The notes under the pieces are model-generated. The model was not told the origin of the DNA. It saw only the letters and a program-made list of their open reading frames with translations, and did no database searches. A program made the position numbers and the translations under genes. From assembly GCF_002927275.1 (NCBI RefSeq), contig NZ_PRKW01000007.1, forward strand, positions 1 through 64,000: a stretch of 64,000 nucleotides of DNA, in the 5' to 3' direction. Positions 26,538 to 36,257 of this stretch are shown here, in pieces (position 1 is the first letter of the stretch; each line of letters opens with the position of its first letter). This DNA is from Arthrobacter pityocampae. Lineage in GTDB: Bacteria; Actinomycetota; Actinomycetes; Actinomycetales; Micrococcaceae.

Positions 26538-26564
26538 GTTGCACTCGTGGGGTGTGAGTGCTAA
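26538..26564 (+). promoter_or_regulatory. CIRCE operator 1 (HrcA binding)
   Basis: GTTGCACTC (26538-26546), a 9-base spacer and GAGTGCTAA (26556-26564) match the CIRCE consensus TTAGCACTC-N9-GAGTGCTAA with two mismatches in the left arm. TTGCAC within the left arm may also serve as a -35 box. Confidence 0.72.
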
Positions 26565-26572
26565 TTATTGAG

Positions 26573-26599
26573 TTAGCACTCGCGCGCGCAGACTGCTAA
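26573..26599 (+). promoter_or_regulatory. CIRCE operator 2 (HrcA binding)
   Basis: TTAGCACTC (26573-26581), spacer GCGCGCGCA and GACTGCTAA (26591-26599) match the CIRCE consensus with one mismatch. It lies 8 bases after operator 1 and about 155 bases before the groEL start. Confidence 0.88.
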
Positions 26600-26659
26600 G
26601 ACTGTGCGTGGCGCGTGAAGCAGGCAAACCTCTGTGGTGGGGGTGGGGCAGGAGCGTGA

Positions 26660-28390
<1,731 letters not shown>

Positions 28391-28431
28391 CCTCCACCGC
28401 CTGTGCGGCCTGCGCCGCACAGCATGCACAC

Positions 28432-28463
28432 AGGGCGGCACTCCCTCACAGGGGTGCCGCCCT
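28432..28463 (+). terminator. groEL terminator
   Basis: agggcggcac (28432-28441) pairs perfectly with gtgccgccct (28454-28463); two further T residues follow. It also sits ahead of the convergent WXG100 gene end at 28509. Confidence 0.82.
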
Positions 28464-28508
28464 TTGCATGCCCGGATCGGCACGCCCGGATGGTCAGGGC
28501 GGCCCGGA

Positions 28509-28799
28509 TCAGCTCATGAACATCCGGGCGTTGCTCTGCTCGGCGTCGGCGTACTGCTGGGTGGCGATGTTCAGGGCCTCGTTGATGCCGGTCAGTGACT
28601 CCTCGACCTGCTGCTGCGTGGCCCGCCACTGCAGGATGAGCTGCTGGAAATTGGTGGCCGCCTGGCCCGTCCAGAGGCCCTCGAGCTCCCGCAGTCCGGC
28701 CTGCATCGAGTTCACCTCCGCCTGCAGCCTCCCGATGGTGCCCTGGACCTGGCCGCTCTTGGCCGCCAGGCTGTCGGTGTCGACATTGAAGAATGCCAT
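28509..28799 (-). CDS. WXG100 family type VII secretion substrate
   Basis: The 96-residue protein is an all-helical ESAT-6-like hairpin with the WXG turn at W43-T44-G45 (ELEGLWTGQAA). Length, helical periodicity and absence of a signal peptide fit WXG100 proteins, which are exported by the ESX/type VII machinery as dimers. There is no EccC, EccB or partner WXG100 gene in the window, so it is an orphan that must use a system encoded elsewhere. GGGAG lies 6 bases before the ATG at 28799. It lies downstream of the two-component genes on the same strand, 61 bases after the kinase. Confidence 0.88.
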   Translation of the reverse strand: MAFFNVDTDSLAAKSGQVQGTIGRLQAEVNSMQAGLRELEGLWTGQAATNFQQLILQWRATQQQVEESLTGINEALNIATQQYADAEQSNARMFMS

Positions 28800-28860
28800 G
28801 TTGTGCTCCCATGCTCGCGCTTCCTTGACGCCCCTGACGCTAGGACACGGGAGGAGACGA

Positions 28861-30468
28861 TCAGCGTGCGTCGCGGCGTTTGTGGACAACGGGCTTCGTC
28901 GGAGGGGCCTGTGGAGGAGTGATGCTCTTCGGAGAGCCGGACGAACCATCGGACCCCGCCTCCGGAAGCGTGCCCGTCGTTGCGGCTTCGGATGCATCGC
29001 CGGACGCCTCGTCCGGCACTTCCCCTTCGGCGGGCTCTCCGTCGAGGGGAACGTGCGGAAGACGGATCGCGAGCGTGGCGCCGCCCCCGGGCGTCTCCTC
29101 GAGCCGGACCGTGCCGTCGTGCTGGGCCACCAGTGCGGCGACGATCGCGAGGCCGAGCCCAGTACCCCCGGTCTCGCGGTGCCGGGAGCTGTCCGCCCGA
29201 TAGAAGCGCTCGAAGACCTTGGCGGCGTCGTCCTCGGCGATCCCCGGGCCGTGGTCGCGCACCTCGAGGACGGAATCGCTGTGGCCGTGCAGCACGGGGG
29301 CGACACCGACCGCGATCTCGATGGGCGACCCCGCGGGCGTGTACCGCAGCGCATTGGTCATGAGATTCGCGACGACCTGGCGGAGGCGGGCCTCGTCCCC
29401 CCGCGTGGGGGCGGAACGTGGGCTGCCGCCGTCGAGCCCGATGACGGAGATGGTCCGGTCCGGGGCGGTGGCCCGTGCGTCGAAGGCGGCGTCGTGGCCG
29501 AGCACCGCCAGGTCCACGGGCTTCACGTCGGGGCGGCGCTGCTCGTCGATCCGCGCGAGCGTCAGGAGGTCCTCGACCAGCTGCCCCATGCGGATCGCCT
29601 CGCTCTCGATCCGGCCCATCGCGGCGGCGATGTCCTCGTCCTTCTGCAGTGCGCCGTGCCGGTACAGCTCCGAGTAGCCGCGGATGGTGACCAGTGGCGT
29701 CCTCAGCTCGTGGGAGGCGTCGGCGACGAACCGCCGCATCTTCGTCTCGGACGCCGTACGGGCGGCGAAGGCCCGCTCGATGTGCGCGAGCATCGCGTTG
29801 AGGGACCGGGAGAGCCGCCCGATCTCGGAGGCCGGCCGTTCGACGGCGACGCGACGGGAGAGGTCGCCGGCCGCGATCGCCGCCGCGGTCCGCTCCACGC
29901 GGGCGAGCGGGGCGAACTGGCGGGTCACCGTCACGAACGCGATGAGCGAGGCGAGGGCCGTGGTGACGAGGCCGGAGGTGAAGATGATCTCCTTCGCTTC
30001 CTGGAGGGATTCGTTCACCGGGTTGAGGCGGGACGCGATCGCCAGGTACCCGTCCGTGTTCGCGAACCGGAAGACCCGCACACGCCACCCCTGGCTGTCG
30101 GCGTCGGTGCTGGGAACGTTGAATCCCACGCCGTCGAGGTCGATGATGCGTTCCTGGCTCAGGCCGCCGAGATCGGGTACGTCGGCGACCGTGTCGGACT
30201 GGTTGGCCACCACCACGCCACCGTCGCTGTCGAGCAGGGCGGCGTAGTAGCGCAGCACGGCGCCGTCGGCCTGGGGTTCGGTGGAGTAGATGTCGTTCGC
30301 GACGGTCCTGGCGTTGTTCCACAGATCCTGGTCGATGCGGTCCACGAGCCCGCTCCGCAGGAGGGAGACGGTGGCGAGGCCTGTGATGCCCACCGTGACG
30401 ATCATCAGGAGCATGATGATCGCCACGAGCTGCGAGCGGAGCGACGCCGCGTTCCAACGCTTGATCAA
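28861..30468 (-). CDS. Sensor histidine kinase with HAMP domain
   Basis: The 535-residue kinase has two transmembrane helices (about 14-36 and 163-183) around an extracytoplasmic sensor region of about 125 residues, then HAMP (about 183-235), the phosphoacceptor SHELRTPL (H253), N-box NLMTNALRYTP, and G-boxes VRDHGPGI and GGTGLGLAI. A Pro/Ser/Ala-rich tail of about 60 residues follows the ATPase domain and is unusual. The start is a TTG 10 bases after the stop of the response regulator, with no ribosome site, so translation is probably coupled. The signal sensed is unknown. Confidence 0.93.
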   Translation of the reverse strand: MIKRWNAASLRSQLVAIIMLLMIVTVGITGLATVSLLRSGLVDRIDQDLWNNARTVANDIYSTEPQADGAVLRYYAALLDSDGGVVVANQSDTVADVPDLGGLSQERIIDLDGVGFNVPSTDADSQGWRVRVFRFANTDGYLAIASRLNPVNESLQEAKEIIFTSGLVTTALASLIAFVTVTRQFAPLARVERTAAAIAAGDLSRRVAVERPASEIGRLSRSLNAMLAHIERAFAARTASETKMRRFVADASHELRTPLVTIRGYSELYRHGALQKDEDIAAAMGRIESEAIRMGQLVEDLLTLARIDEQRRPDVKPVDLAVLGHDAAFDARATAPDRTISVIGLDGGSPRSAPTRGDEARLRQVVANLMTNALRYTPAGSPIEIAVGVAPVLHGHSDSVLEVRDHGPGIAEDDAAKVFERFYRADSSRHRETGGTGLGLAIVAALVAQHDGTVRLEETPGGGATLAIRLPHVPLDGEPAEGEVPDEASGDASEAATTGTLPEAGSDGSSGSPKSITPPQAPPTKPVVHKRRDAR

Positions 30469-30478
30469 GTTGCCGGTG

Positions 30479-31189
30479 CTACCGCTTGTCGGGGGTGCGG
30501 AGGAGATAACCCACGCCCCGCTTGGTCTGGATCAGGGCGACGGCGTCGGGATTCCGGTCGATCTTGCGTCGCAGGTAGGAGATGTAGGACTCCACGATCG
30601 AGGCGTCGCCGTTGAAGTCGTACTCCCACACGTGGTCCAGGATCTGGGCCTTGGACAGGACGCGGTTCGGGTTCATCATGAGGTACCGCAGGAGCTTGAA
30701 CTCGGTGGGGGAGAGGTCGATGGTCTCCCCGTTGCGCCGCACCTCGTGGGCGTCGTCGTCGAGCTCCAGGTCGGCGACGCGGATCACGGCGTCGTCGTCC
30801 TCGAGCGGGTGCGTCCGGCGCAGGACGGCACGGATGCGTGCGACGACTTCGTCGAGGCTGAACGGTTTCGTCACGTAGTCGTCGCCGCCGACCGTGAGAC
30901 CCGTGACCTTGTCCTCGGTGTCGTCCCGGGCCGTCAGGAAGACGACGGGGAAGTGGCGGCCGGCAGCACGGAGGCGCCGCGTCACGGTGAAACCGTCCAT
31001 GTCGGGGAGCATGACGTCGAGGACGGCGAGATCGGGATTGTGCGTCTCGGCGGCGGCGAGGGCGTCCCGGCCGTTGGCGGCGGCGACGACGTCGAAACCG
31101 GCGAAGCGCAGCGACGTCGACAGGAGTTCGCGGATGTTCGGTTCGTCGTCGACGACCAGCAGTTTCGCTTCAGGGCCTGTTTTCTTCAC
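30479..31189 (-). CDS. Response regulator, OmpR family
   Basis: The 236-residue regulator has a receiver domain (D14 and D15, phosphoacceptor D58, K108) and a C-terminal winged helix with LSPTEFKLLRYLMMNPNRVL and YISYLRRKID...LIQTKRGVGYLL. It resembles the TrcR/TcrA group of actinobacteria. The start is a GTG (31189) with GATACT 6 bases upstream, a leaderless arrangement; GAGGG is too close to the start to be a normal ribosome site. It is the first gene of a unit with the histidine kinase and possibly the WXG100 gene. Target genes cannot be read here. Confidence 0.95.
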   Translation of the reverse strand: MKKTGPEAKLLVVDDEPNIRELLSTSLRFAGFDVVAAANGRDALAAAETHNPDLAVLDVMLPDMDGFTVTRRLRAAGRHFPVVFLTARDDTEDKVTGLTVGGDDYVTKPFSLDEVVARIRAVLRRTHPLEDDDAVIRVADLELDDDAHEVRRNGETIDLSPTEFKLLRYLMMNPNRVLSKAQILDHVWEYDFNGDASIVESYISYLRRKIDRNPDAVALIQTKRGVGYLLRTPDKR

Positions 31190-31195
31190 CCCCTC

Positions 31196-31201
31196 AGTAT
31201 C
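31196..31201 (-). promoter_or_regulatory. -10 box of the two-component operon, leaderless
   Basis: GATACT on the minus strand is followed by 6 bases (GAGGGG) and then the GTG start at 31189. Confidence 0.52.
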
Positions 31202-31248
31202 CTCGGAGTGCCTGTGAATTGGCTGGACCGTCCCTGAAAGACTGCTCC

Positions 31249-32904
31249 TCAGTCCCTGGGCTCGCTGTCCGCGATGGCCGTCGCGTCGAGGATGCGGTAC
31301 GCATAGCCCTGCTCCGCGAGGAACCGCTGGCGCTTCGCCGCGAAGTCCTGGTCGAGGGTGTCCCGCGCCACGACGGTGTAGAAGCGGGCCGCCCGCCCGT
31401 CCGCCTTCGGGCGAAGCAGCCGGCCGAGGCGCTGGGCCTCCTCCTGGCGTGACCCGAACGAGCCCGAGACCTGGATGGCGACGGAGGCCTCCGGGAGGTC
31501 GATCGAGAAGTTCGCGACCTTGGACACCACGAGCACCGTGATCTCCCCGGACCGGAACGCATCGAAGAGCCGCTGCCGTTCCTTCACGGACGTCTCACCC
31601 TTGATGACGGGGGCGTCCAGGCGCGCCGCGAGGTCGTCCAGCTGGTCGATGTACTGGCCGATGACGAGCAGCTGCTCACCCGGGTGCACCGCGACGAGCC
31701 GCTCCACGACGTCGGACTTGGTGTCCGACGTCGCGCACAGTCGGTACTTGTCGCCGTCGTCGGCCATCGCGTAGGCGACCCGCTCGTCCCGCGGCAGGTC
31801 CACGCGCACCTCCACGCAGTCCGCGGGGGCGATGTAGCCCTGCGCCTCGATGTCCTTCCAGGGGGCGTCGTAGCGTTTCGGCCCGATGAGCGAGAAGACC
31901 TCGCCCTCGCGGCCGTCCTCGCGGACGAGGGTCGCCGTGAGGCCGAGCCGGCGGCGGGCCTGGAGGTCCGCCGTCATCTTGAAGATGGGCGCCGGGAGGA
32001 GATGCACCTCGTCGTACACGATCAGGCCCCAATCGTTGGCGTCGAGCAGCTCCAGGTGCGGGTACAGGCCACCGCGCCGGGTCGTGAGGACCTGGTACGT
32101 CGCGATCGTGACCGGCCGGACCTCCTTCACCGCGCCGGAGTACTCCCCGATCTCCTCCGCCGTCAGGGACGTCCTCTTGAGCAGTTCGTCCTTCCACTGC
32201 CGCGCGGACACCGTGTTGGTGACGAGGATCAGCGTGGTGGTCTGGCTCGTGGCCATCGCGGCGGCGCCGACGAGCGTCTTGCCCGCGCCGCACGGCAGGA
32301 CGACGACGCCGGAGCCGCCGGACCAGAAGTTCTCGACCGCGAGCCGCTGGTACGGGCGCAGCGTCCAGCCGTCCTCGTCGAGCACGATCGGGTGCGGTGT
32401 CCCGTCCACGTAACCGGCGAAGTCCTCCGCCGGCCACCCGAGCTTGAGCAGCAGCTGCTTGAGCTGACCGCGCTGGGAGGAGTGCACGACGACCGTCTCC
32501 CCGTCGATCCGCGGCCCCAGGAGGGGCTGGATCTTCTTGGCGTGCAGGACCTCCTCGAGGACGGGGTAGTCCGTGGTGCGCAGCACGAGGCCGTGCTGCG
32601 GGTCCTTCTCGAGCCGGAGGCGCCCGTAGCGCGACATCGTGTCCTCGATGTCGATCAGGAGGGCGTGCGGCACGGGGAAACGGGAGTACTTCAGCAGGGT
32701 GTCGAGGACCCGCTCGGCGTCGAGGCCCGCGGCGCGCGCGTTCCAGAGCCCGAGCGGCGTGAGCCGGTAGCTGTGCACGTGCTCGGGGGCGCGTTCGAGT
32801 TCCGCGAACGCGGCGATCGCGTGGCGCGCCTCGGTGGCCTGCTCGTGGTCCACCTCCAGCAGGATGGTCTTGTCGCTCTGGACGATCAGCGGCCCGTCAA
32901 CCAT
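31249..32904 (-). CDS. XPB/Ssl2-type DNA helicase
   Basis: The 551-residue superfamily 2 helicase is a bacterial XPB. It has an N-terminal XPB-like domain (about 1-165), Walker A PCGAGKT (204-210), DEVH box (298-301), TAT motif (323-325) and the RED motif (328-330) that is diagnostic for XPB, then helicase motifs V and VI near the C-terminus (QRLGRLLRPK). XPB unwinds DNA 3' to 5' and in eukaryotes belongs to TFIIH; the bacterial copies are thought to act in DNA repair. Its start overlaps the preceding gene by 8 bases, so the two products are probably made together. Confidence 0.94.
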   Translation of the reverse strand: MVDGPLIVQSDKTILLEVDHEQATEARHAIAAFAELERAPEHVHSYRLTPLGLWNARAAGLDAERVLDTLLKYSRFPVPHALLIDIEDTMSRYGRLRLEKDPQHGLVLRTTDYPVLEEVLHAKKIQPLLGPRIDGETVVVHSSQRGQLKQLLLKLGWPAEDFAGYVDGTPHPIVLDEDGWTLRPYQRLAVENFWSGGSGVVVLPCGAGKTLVGAAAMATSQTTTLILVTNTVSARQWKDELLKRTSLTAEEIGEYSGAVKEVRPVTIATYQVLTTRRGGLYPHLELLDANDWGLIVYDEVHLLPAPIFKMTADLQARRRLGLTATLVREDGREGEVFSLIGPKRYDAPWKDIEAQGYIAPADCVEVRVDLPRDERVAYAMADDGDKYRLCATSDTKSDVVERLVAVHPGEQLLVIGQYIDQLDDLAARLDAPVIKGETSVKERQRLFDAFRSGEITVLVVSKVANFSIDLPEASVAIQVSGSFGSRQEEAQRLGRLLRPKADGRAARFYTVVARDTLDQDFAAKRQRFLAEQGYAYRILDATAIADSEPRD

Positions 32905-35320
32905 CGGCGGTGCTCCCTTCGAGGATCTCCACGTCCATGACGCGGTGGACGGACACGACTTTCTCCACCTGGTTCTCGGGGTCGAACACGCGCAGGCGCC
33001 CTCCCGACACCGAGAGGGGAACGAGGACCTGGCACACGTGATTCCCCTCGCTGTCCGCCGTCCCGAGGCGGATCCGGCTGCGCGACCGGATGGCCGCGCG
33101 CAGCGTCTCCAGCCCCAGGAGCGTCTCGCTGTCGGCGGTCCCCGCCGGATCTGTGGTGCCCGGCCCAGGAGTGCGGAGGGCTACCAGTTGCGCTGTGATC
33201 TCCTCCTCGGCGACCGACCACGGGTTGAGCCTCGACCGGAGCCGGTCCGGGGCAGGCCTGCCCGGTGCGGACGGATCGGCCGTCCCGGGGGGTGCGACGG
33301 GCGCAGCTACGGCCACGGCATCCGACGCCGGCGCGAAGCCGAGGTCGCGCAGGAGATTCGTCAGCTCCTGGGCGGAGGCGGGGGACACCAGCACGGTGGG
33401 CGCGATCTGCACGATCCCGAGCACCGCGGCACGCGGGTCCGCCAGGACCGTGGCGGTGACGGCGTCGTCGTCCGTGCACAGGTAGCTGCCGGCCCGGCCG
33501 ACACGGAGGCCCCCGTGCCGGGACGCCGTGTCCTCCACGAGGTACGAGAGCGCCTGCGGGATCTCCGTGGCGGAGTGCGTCCGGAGGAAGTCGAGGATGG
33601 AGGGGGCGTCCTCCCCGGCGTCGAGCGCGGTACGGATGGAGTCGGCGGAGAAGCGGTAGGTCGTGGCCGGCCCCTGGCCCTCCGGCGTGGACATGCGGAG
33701 GAGCCCGCGCGCCACCTCGGGCTGCAGGTAGCCGGGAGCGACGGCGGTGAGGTCGGCCTGCAGCACGACGTGGGAGACGGGTGCCGGCAGGGCGTCCCGC
33801 ACACCGAGCGCGGCGTCCTCGAGGCGCCCCTGGGCGACGAGCCGGCCGGCCCCGGTCAGCGCGCCGCCGCCCGTCAGCCCGAGTGCGGCGGCCTCGGCCA
33901 GCATGCCCGGGACCAGCCGTGAGAAGCGCCGGTGCAGGCGTGGCTGGTGCCAGGTGGCGAGTCCGACGACGGCGTGGTCGGTCAGGACGGGAACCTGCCC
34001 GGCCGTCCCGGGGCCGACCTCGAGGTCGACGTCCCCGGGGGCATCCGACAGGTCGAGGGCGACGGACAGGAGCCGCTGCCGCACCATCGGGGCGTCCGGC
34101 CTGGACGCCTCCGCGGCGAGGGTGTTGACGGACGTGCCGTCCGGCAGCTTCGAGCCGACGAGCGCCGGGGCGCGGTCGACGGCGAGCCACCCCTCGACGA
34201 GCAGCTGCCACTGGGCGTCCCGCTCCAGCGCCTCCCACGCCTCCGGCCGGCTGGTCTTCCACCGGGAGTCGTCCGGATCGAGGATGAGGAGCCCGGCGGC
34301 GGCCGCGAGCTCGAGCAGCCACGCAGCCTCGCCGTTGCTGCAGTGCACGGCCTCGCGGACGCGCCGCAGCTCGCGCACGCCCACCCCACCGGAGCGGAGG
34401 GTGGAGACGGGGGACCCGGCGACGACGTCGAGCAGGGCCCCCGTCTGCCGCAGCGTCTCCGCGATCGCGCCGAATGCCGCGTTGTCGCGCAGGGTCGCGC
34501 GCGTGGTCCGACCGGTGGCGACCGGCGGTTCCAGGTCGAGGGACGTGAAGACGGCGTGGTCGCGGACCGCCCTGCCGACGCTGCGGGGGAGTTCGACGTG
34601 GAGGGCGTCCAGCGGCGCGAGCAGGCAGCGGTCCAGGAGCCACTGCACGGCGGGCGAGGCTCCGGCGTCACCCGCGGTCGCCGTCGACCCGACCGGGGTG
34701 TCGTGGAGGCGCGCGAGCAGTGCCTCCGCGCCCTCGGGAGCGCCCGCCATGAGTCGTCCCCAGGCGTCAGGGTCCGCGGTCACCGCCTCCAGGACCCGGG
34801 CAGCGGCGGCCGACGTGAGCGCTTGGTGGCCGGAGTCGGGGTCGAGGATCGCAGCGGCGCGGACGAGCGCGGGACCGAAGCGCGGGATGGAACGGGCGAG
34901 GGTCCTGAAGGAGCGGCCGAGGCCTGCGGGATAGGGCGCCACGGCGTCGGCCATCGCCCCGACGGGCAGGAACCCCTCCGCCACGGACCCGACGACGAGG
35001 GCGCGCCGGGCGAGATCGGCGAGGATCGACTCGACCGCGTCCGTGCCGTCCTGCGACAGGGCGGTGGCGAGCCGGGCCGGTGGGACCGCCGCGCCGTCGT
35101 CCTCGGTCAGGACCACGAGGGCCTCGAGGACCTGGAGCTGGGGGCGTGGCACGTTGTCCAGGGCCCGCTGCAGGCTCGTGCGGGAGGATGCCCGGGCCGC
35201 GAGCGCGGCGAAGTCCGGCACCGGGGGAAGGATGAGATCGGGCCGGACGGTGAGGAGGCGGCGCACGTCGTCATCGCTCCGGAGGGCCAGCTGATCGGCC
35301 AGTGCTCGGATTGCGGACAT
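32897..35320 (-). CDS. XPB-associated protein (helicase-associated domain), 807 residues
   Basis: The large cytoplasmic protein is a homologue of the gene found beside XPB in mycobacteria (Rv0862c type, next to Rv0861c). It has no Walker motifs. Its middle and C-terminal parts are related to an XPB/Ssl2 N-terminal-like domain (PF13625 by recollection), around VVLQADLTAVAPGYLQPEVA and the later SAQELTNLLRDLGFAP. The last 90 residues (ETLRAAIRSRSRIRLGTADS, then RLRVFDPENQVEKVVSVHRV) form a WYL-like beta-rich domain. The N-terminal half is helical with winged-helix character. The ATG at 35320 is chosen because the open frame beyond lacks a ribosome site. It probably recruits or regulates XPB; this is inferred from conserved pairing and gene overlap. 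Confidence 0.82.
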   Translation of the reverse strand: MSAIRALADQLALRSDDDVRRLLTVRPDLILPPVPDFAALAARASSRTSLQRALDNVPRPQLQVLEALVVLTEDDGAAVPPARLATALSQDGTDAVESILADLARRALVVGSVAEGFLPVGAMADAVAPYPAGLGRSFRTLARSIPRFGPALVRAAAILDPDSGHQALTSAAAARVLEAVTADPDAWGRLMAGAPEGAEALLARLHDTPVGSTATAGDAGASPAVQWLLDRCLLAPLDALHVELPRSVGRAVRDHAVFTSLDLEPPVATGRTTRATLRDNAAFGAIAETLRQTGALLDVVAGSPVSTLRSGGVGVRELRRVREAVHCSNGEAAWLLELAAAAGLLILDPDDSRWKTSRPEAWEALERDAQWQLLVEGWLAVDRAPALVGSKLPDGTSVNTLAAEASRPDAPMVRQRLLSVALDLSDAPGDVDLEVGPGTAGQVPVLTDHAVVGLATWHQPRLHRRFSRLVPGMLAEAAALGLTGGGALTGAGRLVAQGRLEDAALGVRDALPAPVSHVVLQADLTAVAPGYLQPEVARGLLRMSTPEGQGPATTYRFSADSIRTALDAGEDAPSILDFLRTHSATEIPQALSYLVEDTASRHGGLRVGRAGSYLCTDDDAVTATVLADPRAAVLGIVQIAPTVLVSPASAQELTNLLRDLGFAPASDAVAVAAPVAPPGTADPSAPGRPAPDRLRSRLNPWSVAEEEITAQLVALRTPGPGTTDPAGTADSETLLGLETLRAAIRSRSRIRLGTADSEGNHVCQVLVPLSVSGGRLRVFDPENQVEKVVSVHRVMDVEILEGSTADG

Positions 35321-35407
35321 CACCCCAAGATTACCCGGCGCCGCCGACACGGGTCCGTGGACCGGTGCGCATACCGCGACGCGAATGCCGGGGCGGGAGG
35401 CGTGGAT

Positions 35408-35698
35408 TCAGGAGCGACGGCGCGCGACGGCGGAGCCGATGAGCAGCGAGACCATCAGCAGGAAGGCGATCGGTAGGCAGAAGTAGCTGGCCAGGACGAA
35501 ACCGGGCCACACCGTCCCCTGCAGGAAGGCCGTCACGAGGATGGCTGCGAGGGACACCAGTCCCACGGCGGCGAAGGCGACCGCGAGCACCATGACCAGG
35601 AACCGGCCGCGGGAGGGCCGCCCGGGGTCGCCGTCCGGCACCGCGGTGTCACCGGAGGGACGCGAGGTGGGGTTCGGGGCCGGGTCATCAGGGATCAT
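35408..35698 (-). CDS. Small two-span membrane protein
   Basis: The 96-residue protein has a Pro/Asp-rich N-terminus (about 1-31) and two transmembrane helices (about 33-56, FLVMVLAVAFAAVGLVSLAA, and about 67-88, GFVLASYFCLPIAFLLMVSL) ending in a basic tail. It is a typical small actinobacterial membrane protein without a known domain. TAGTCT on the minus strand lies 9 bases before the ATG, so the leader is very short. It is divergent from the cold-shock gene. Confidence 0.72.
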   Translation of the reverse strand: MIPDDPAPNPTSRPSGDTAVPDGDPGRPSRGRFLVMVLAVAFAAVGLVSLAAILVTAFLQGTVWPGFVLASYFCLPIAFLLMVSLLIGSAVARRRS

Positions 35699-35742
35699 AG
35701 CCGTCCCAGACTACAAGAACCGCGGGCGGGTCCTCCCGACGC

Positions 35743-35748
35743 TATACC
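35743..35748 (+). promoter_or_regulatory. Candidate -10 box of the cold-shock gene
   Basis: TATACC lies about 115 bases before the GTG at 35865. The resulting long 5' leader is a usual feature of cold-shock messages. No clear -35 is seen. Confidence 0.4.
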
Positions 35749-35864
35749 CTAGGAGACACAGACTTCCCGGCGGCAGCAGCGCGCCCGGGTGCCAGGCGGC
35801 CTGCGTGGACCGGGCCAGGGCCGCCGGTGACACTGCCCGGTACGGCCAAGAAGAGGTAGACGAC

Positions 35865-36248
35865 GTGCCCATCGGCAAAGTGAAGTGGTTCGACGCGGAC
35901 AAGGGATTCGGGTTCCTGGCCACGGACGACGGCAAGGAAGTGTTCCTGCACGCCTCGGCCCTGCCCGCGGGCGTGACCGAGGTCAAGGTGGGCGCGAAGC
36001 TGGAGTTCGGCGTCGCCGACGGACGGCGCGGCCCCCAGGCCCTCTCCGCCCGGATCCTCGAGCAGCCTCCCTCCGTGGCCAAGGCCAGCCGGAAGAGCGC
36101 CGACGACATGGCTGTCATCACGGAGGACCTCATCAAGCTGCTCGACGGCGTCTCCAACGGACTCCGCAAGGGCCGCTACCCGGAGAAGGTGCATGCGACG
36201 AAGGTCGCGGCGGTCCTGCGGGCGGTTGCCGACGACCTCGACGCGTAG
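35865..36248 (+). CDS. Cold-shock domain protein with C-terminal extension
   Basis: The protein has 127 residues. The first 66 form a cold-shock domain with RNP1 KGFGFL (13-18) and RNP2 VFLHA (26-30), which bind single-stranded RNA or DNA. Unlike ordinary 67-residue Csp proteins, it carries a helical C-terminal extension (about 67-127) with DDMAVITEDLIKLLDGVSNG and a basic segment. The start is a GTG with AAGAGG about 8 bases upstream; the frame is open to 35541, but the extension is not protein-like. The DUF3027 gene follows immediately, as in other actinobacteria. Confidence 0.92.
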   Translation: MPIGKVKWFDADKGFGFLATDDGKEVFLHASALPAGVTEVKVGAKLEFGVADGRRGPQALSARILEQPPSVAKASRKSADDMAVITEDLIKLLDGVSNGLRKGRYPEKVHATKVAAVLRAVADDLDA

Positions 36249-36251
36249 GCT
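36246..36251 (+). promoter_or_regulatory. -10 box of the DUF3027 gene, overlapping a stop codon
   Basis: TAGGCT begins with the TAG stop of the cold-shock gene and lies 6 bases before the ATG at 36258, without a ribosome site. A second, leaderless transcript of DUF3027 is therefore possible. Confidence 0.45.
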
Positions 36252-36257
36252 TCGATC

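Noticed and set aside
26556-26581. GAGTGCTAA-N8-TTAGCACTC read as a single operator
   Set aside because: The arm order is the reverse of CIRCE. The arms belong to two adjacent CIRCE sites whose N9 spacing is correct on either side.
28468-30615. 715-codon plus-strand frame opposite the histidine kinase
   Set aside because: Antisense shadow of WXG100 and kinase genes; no protein-like features.
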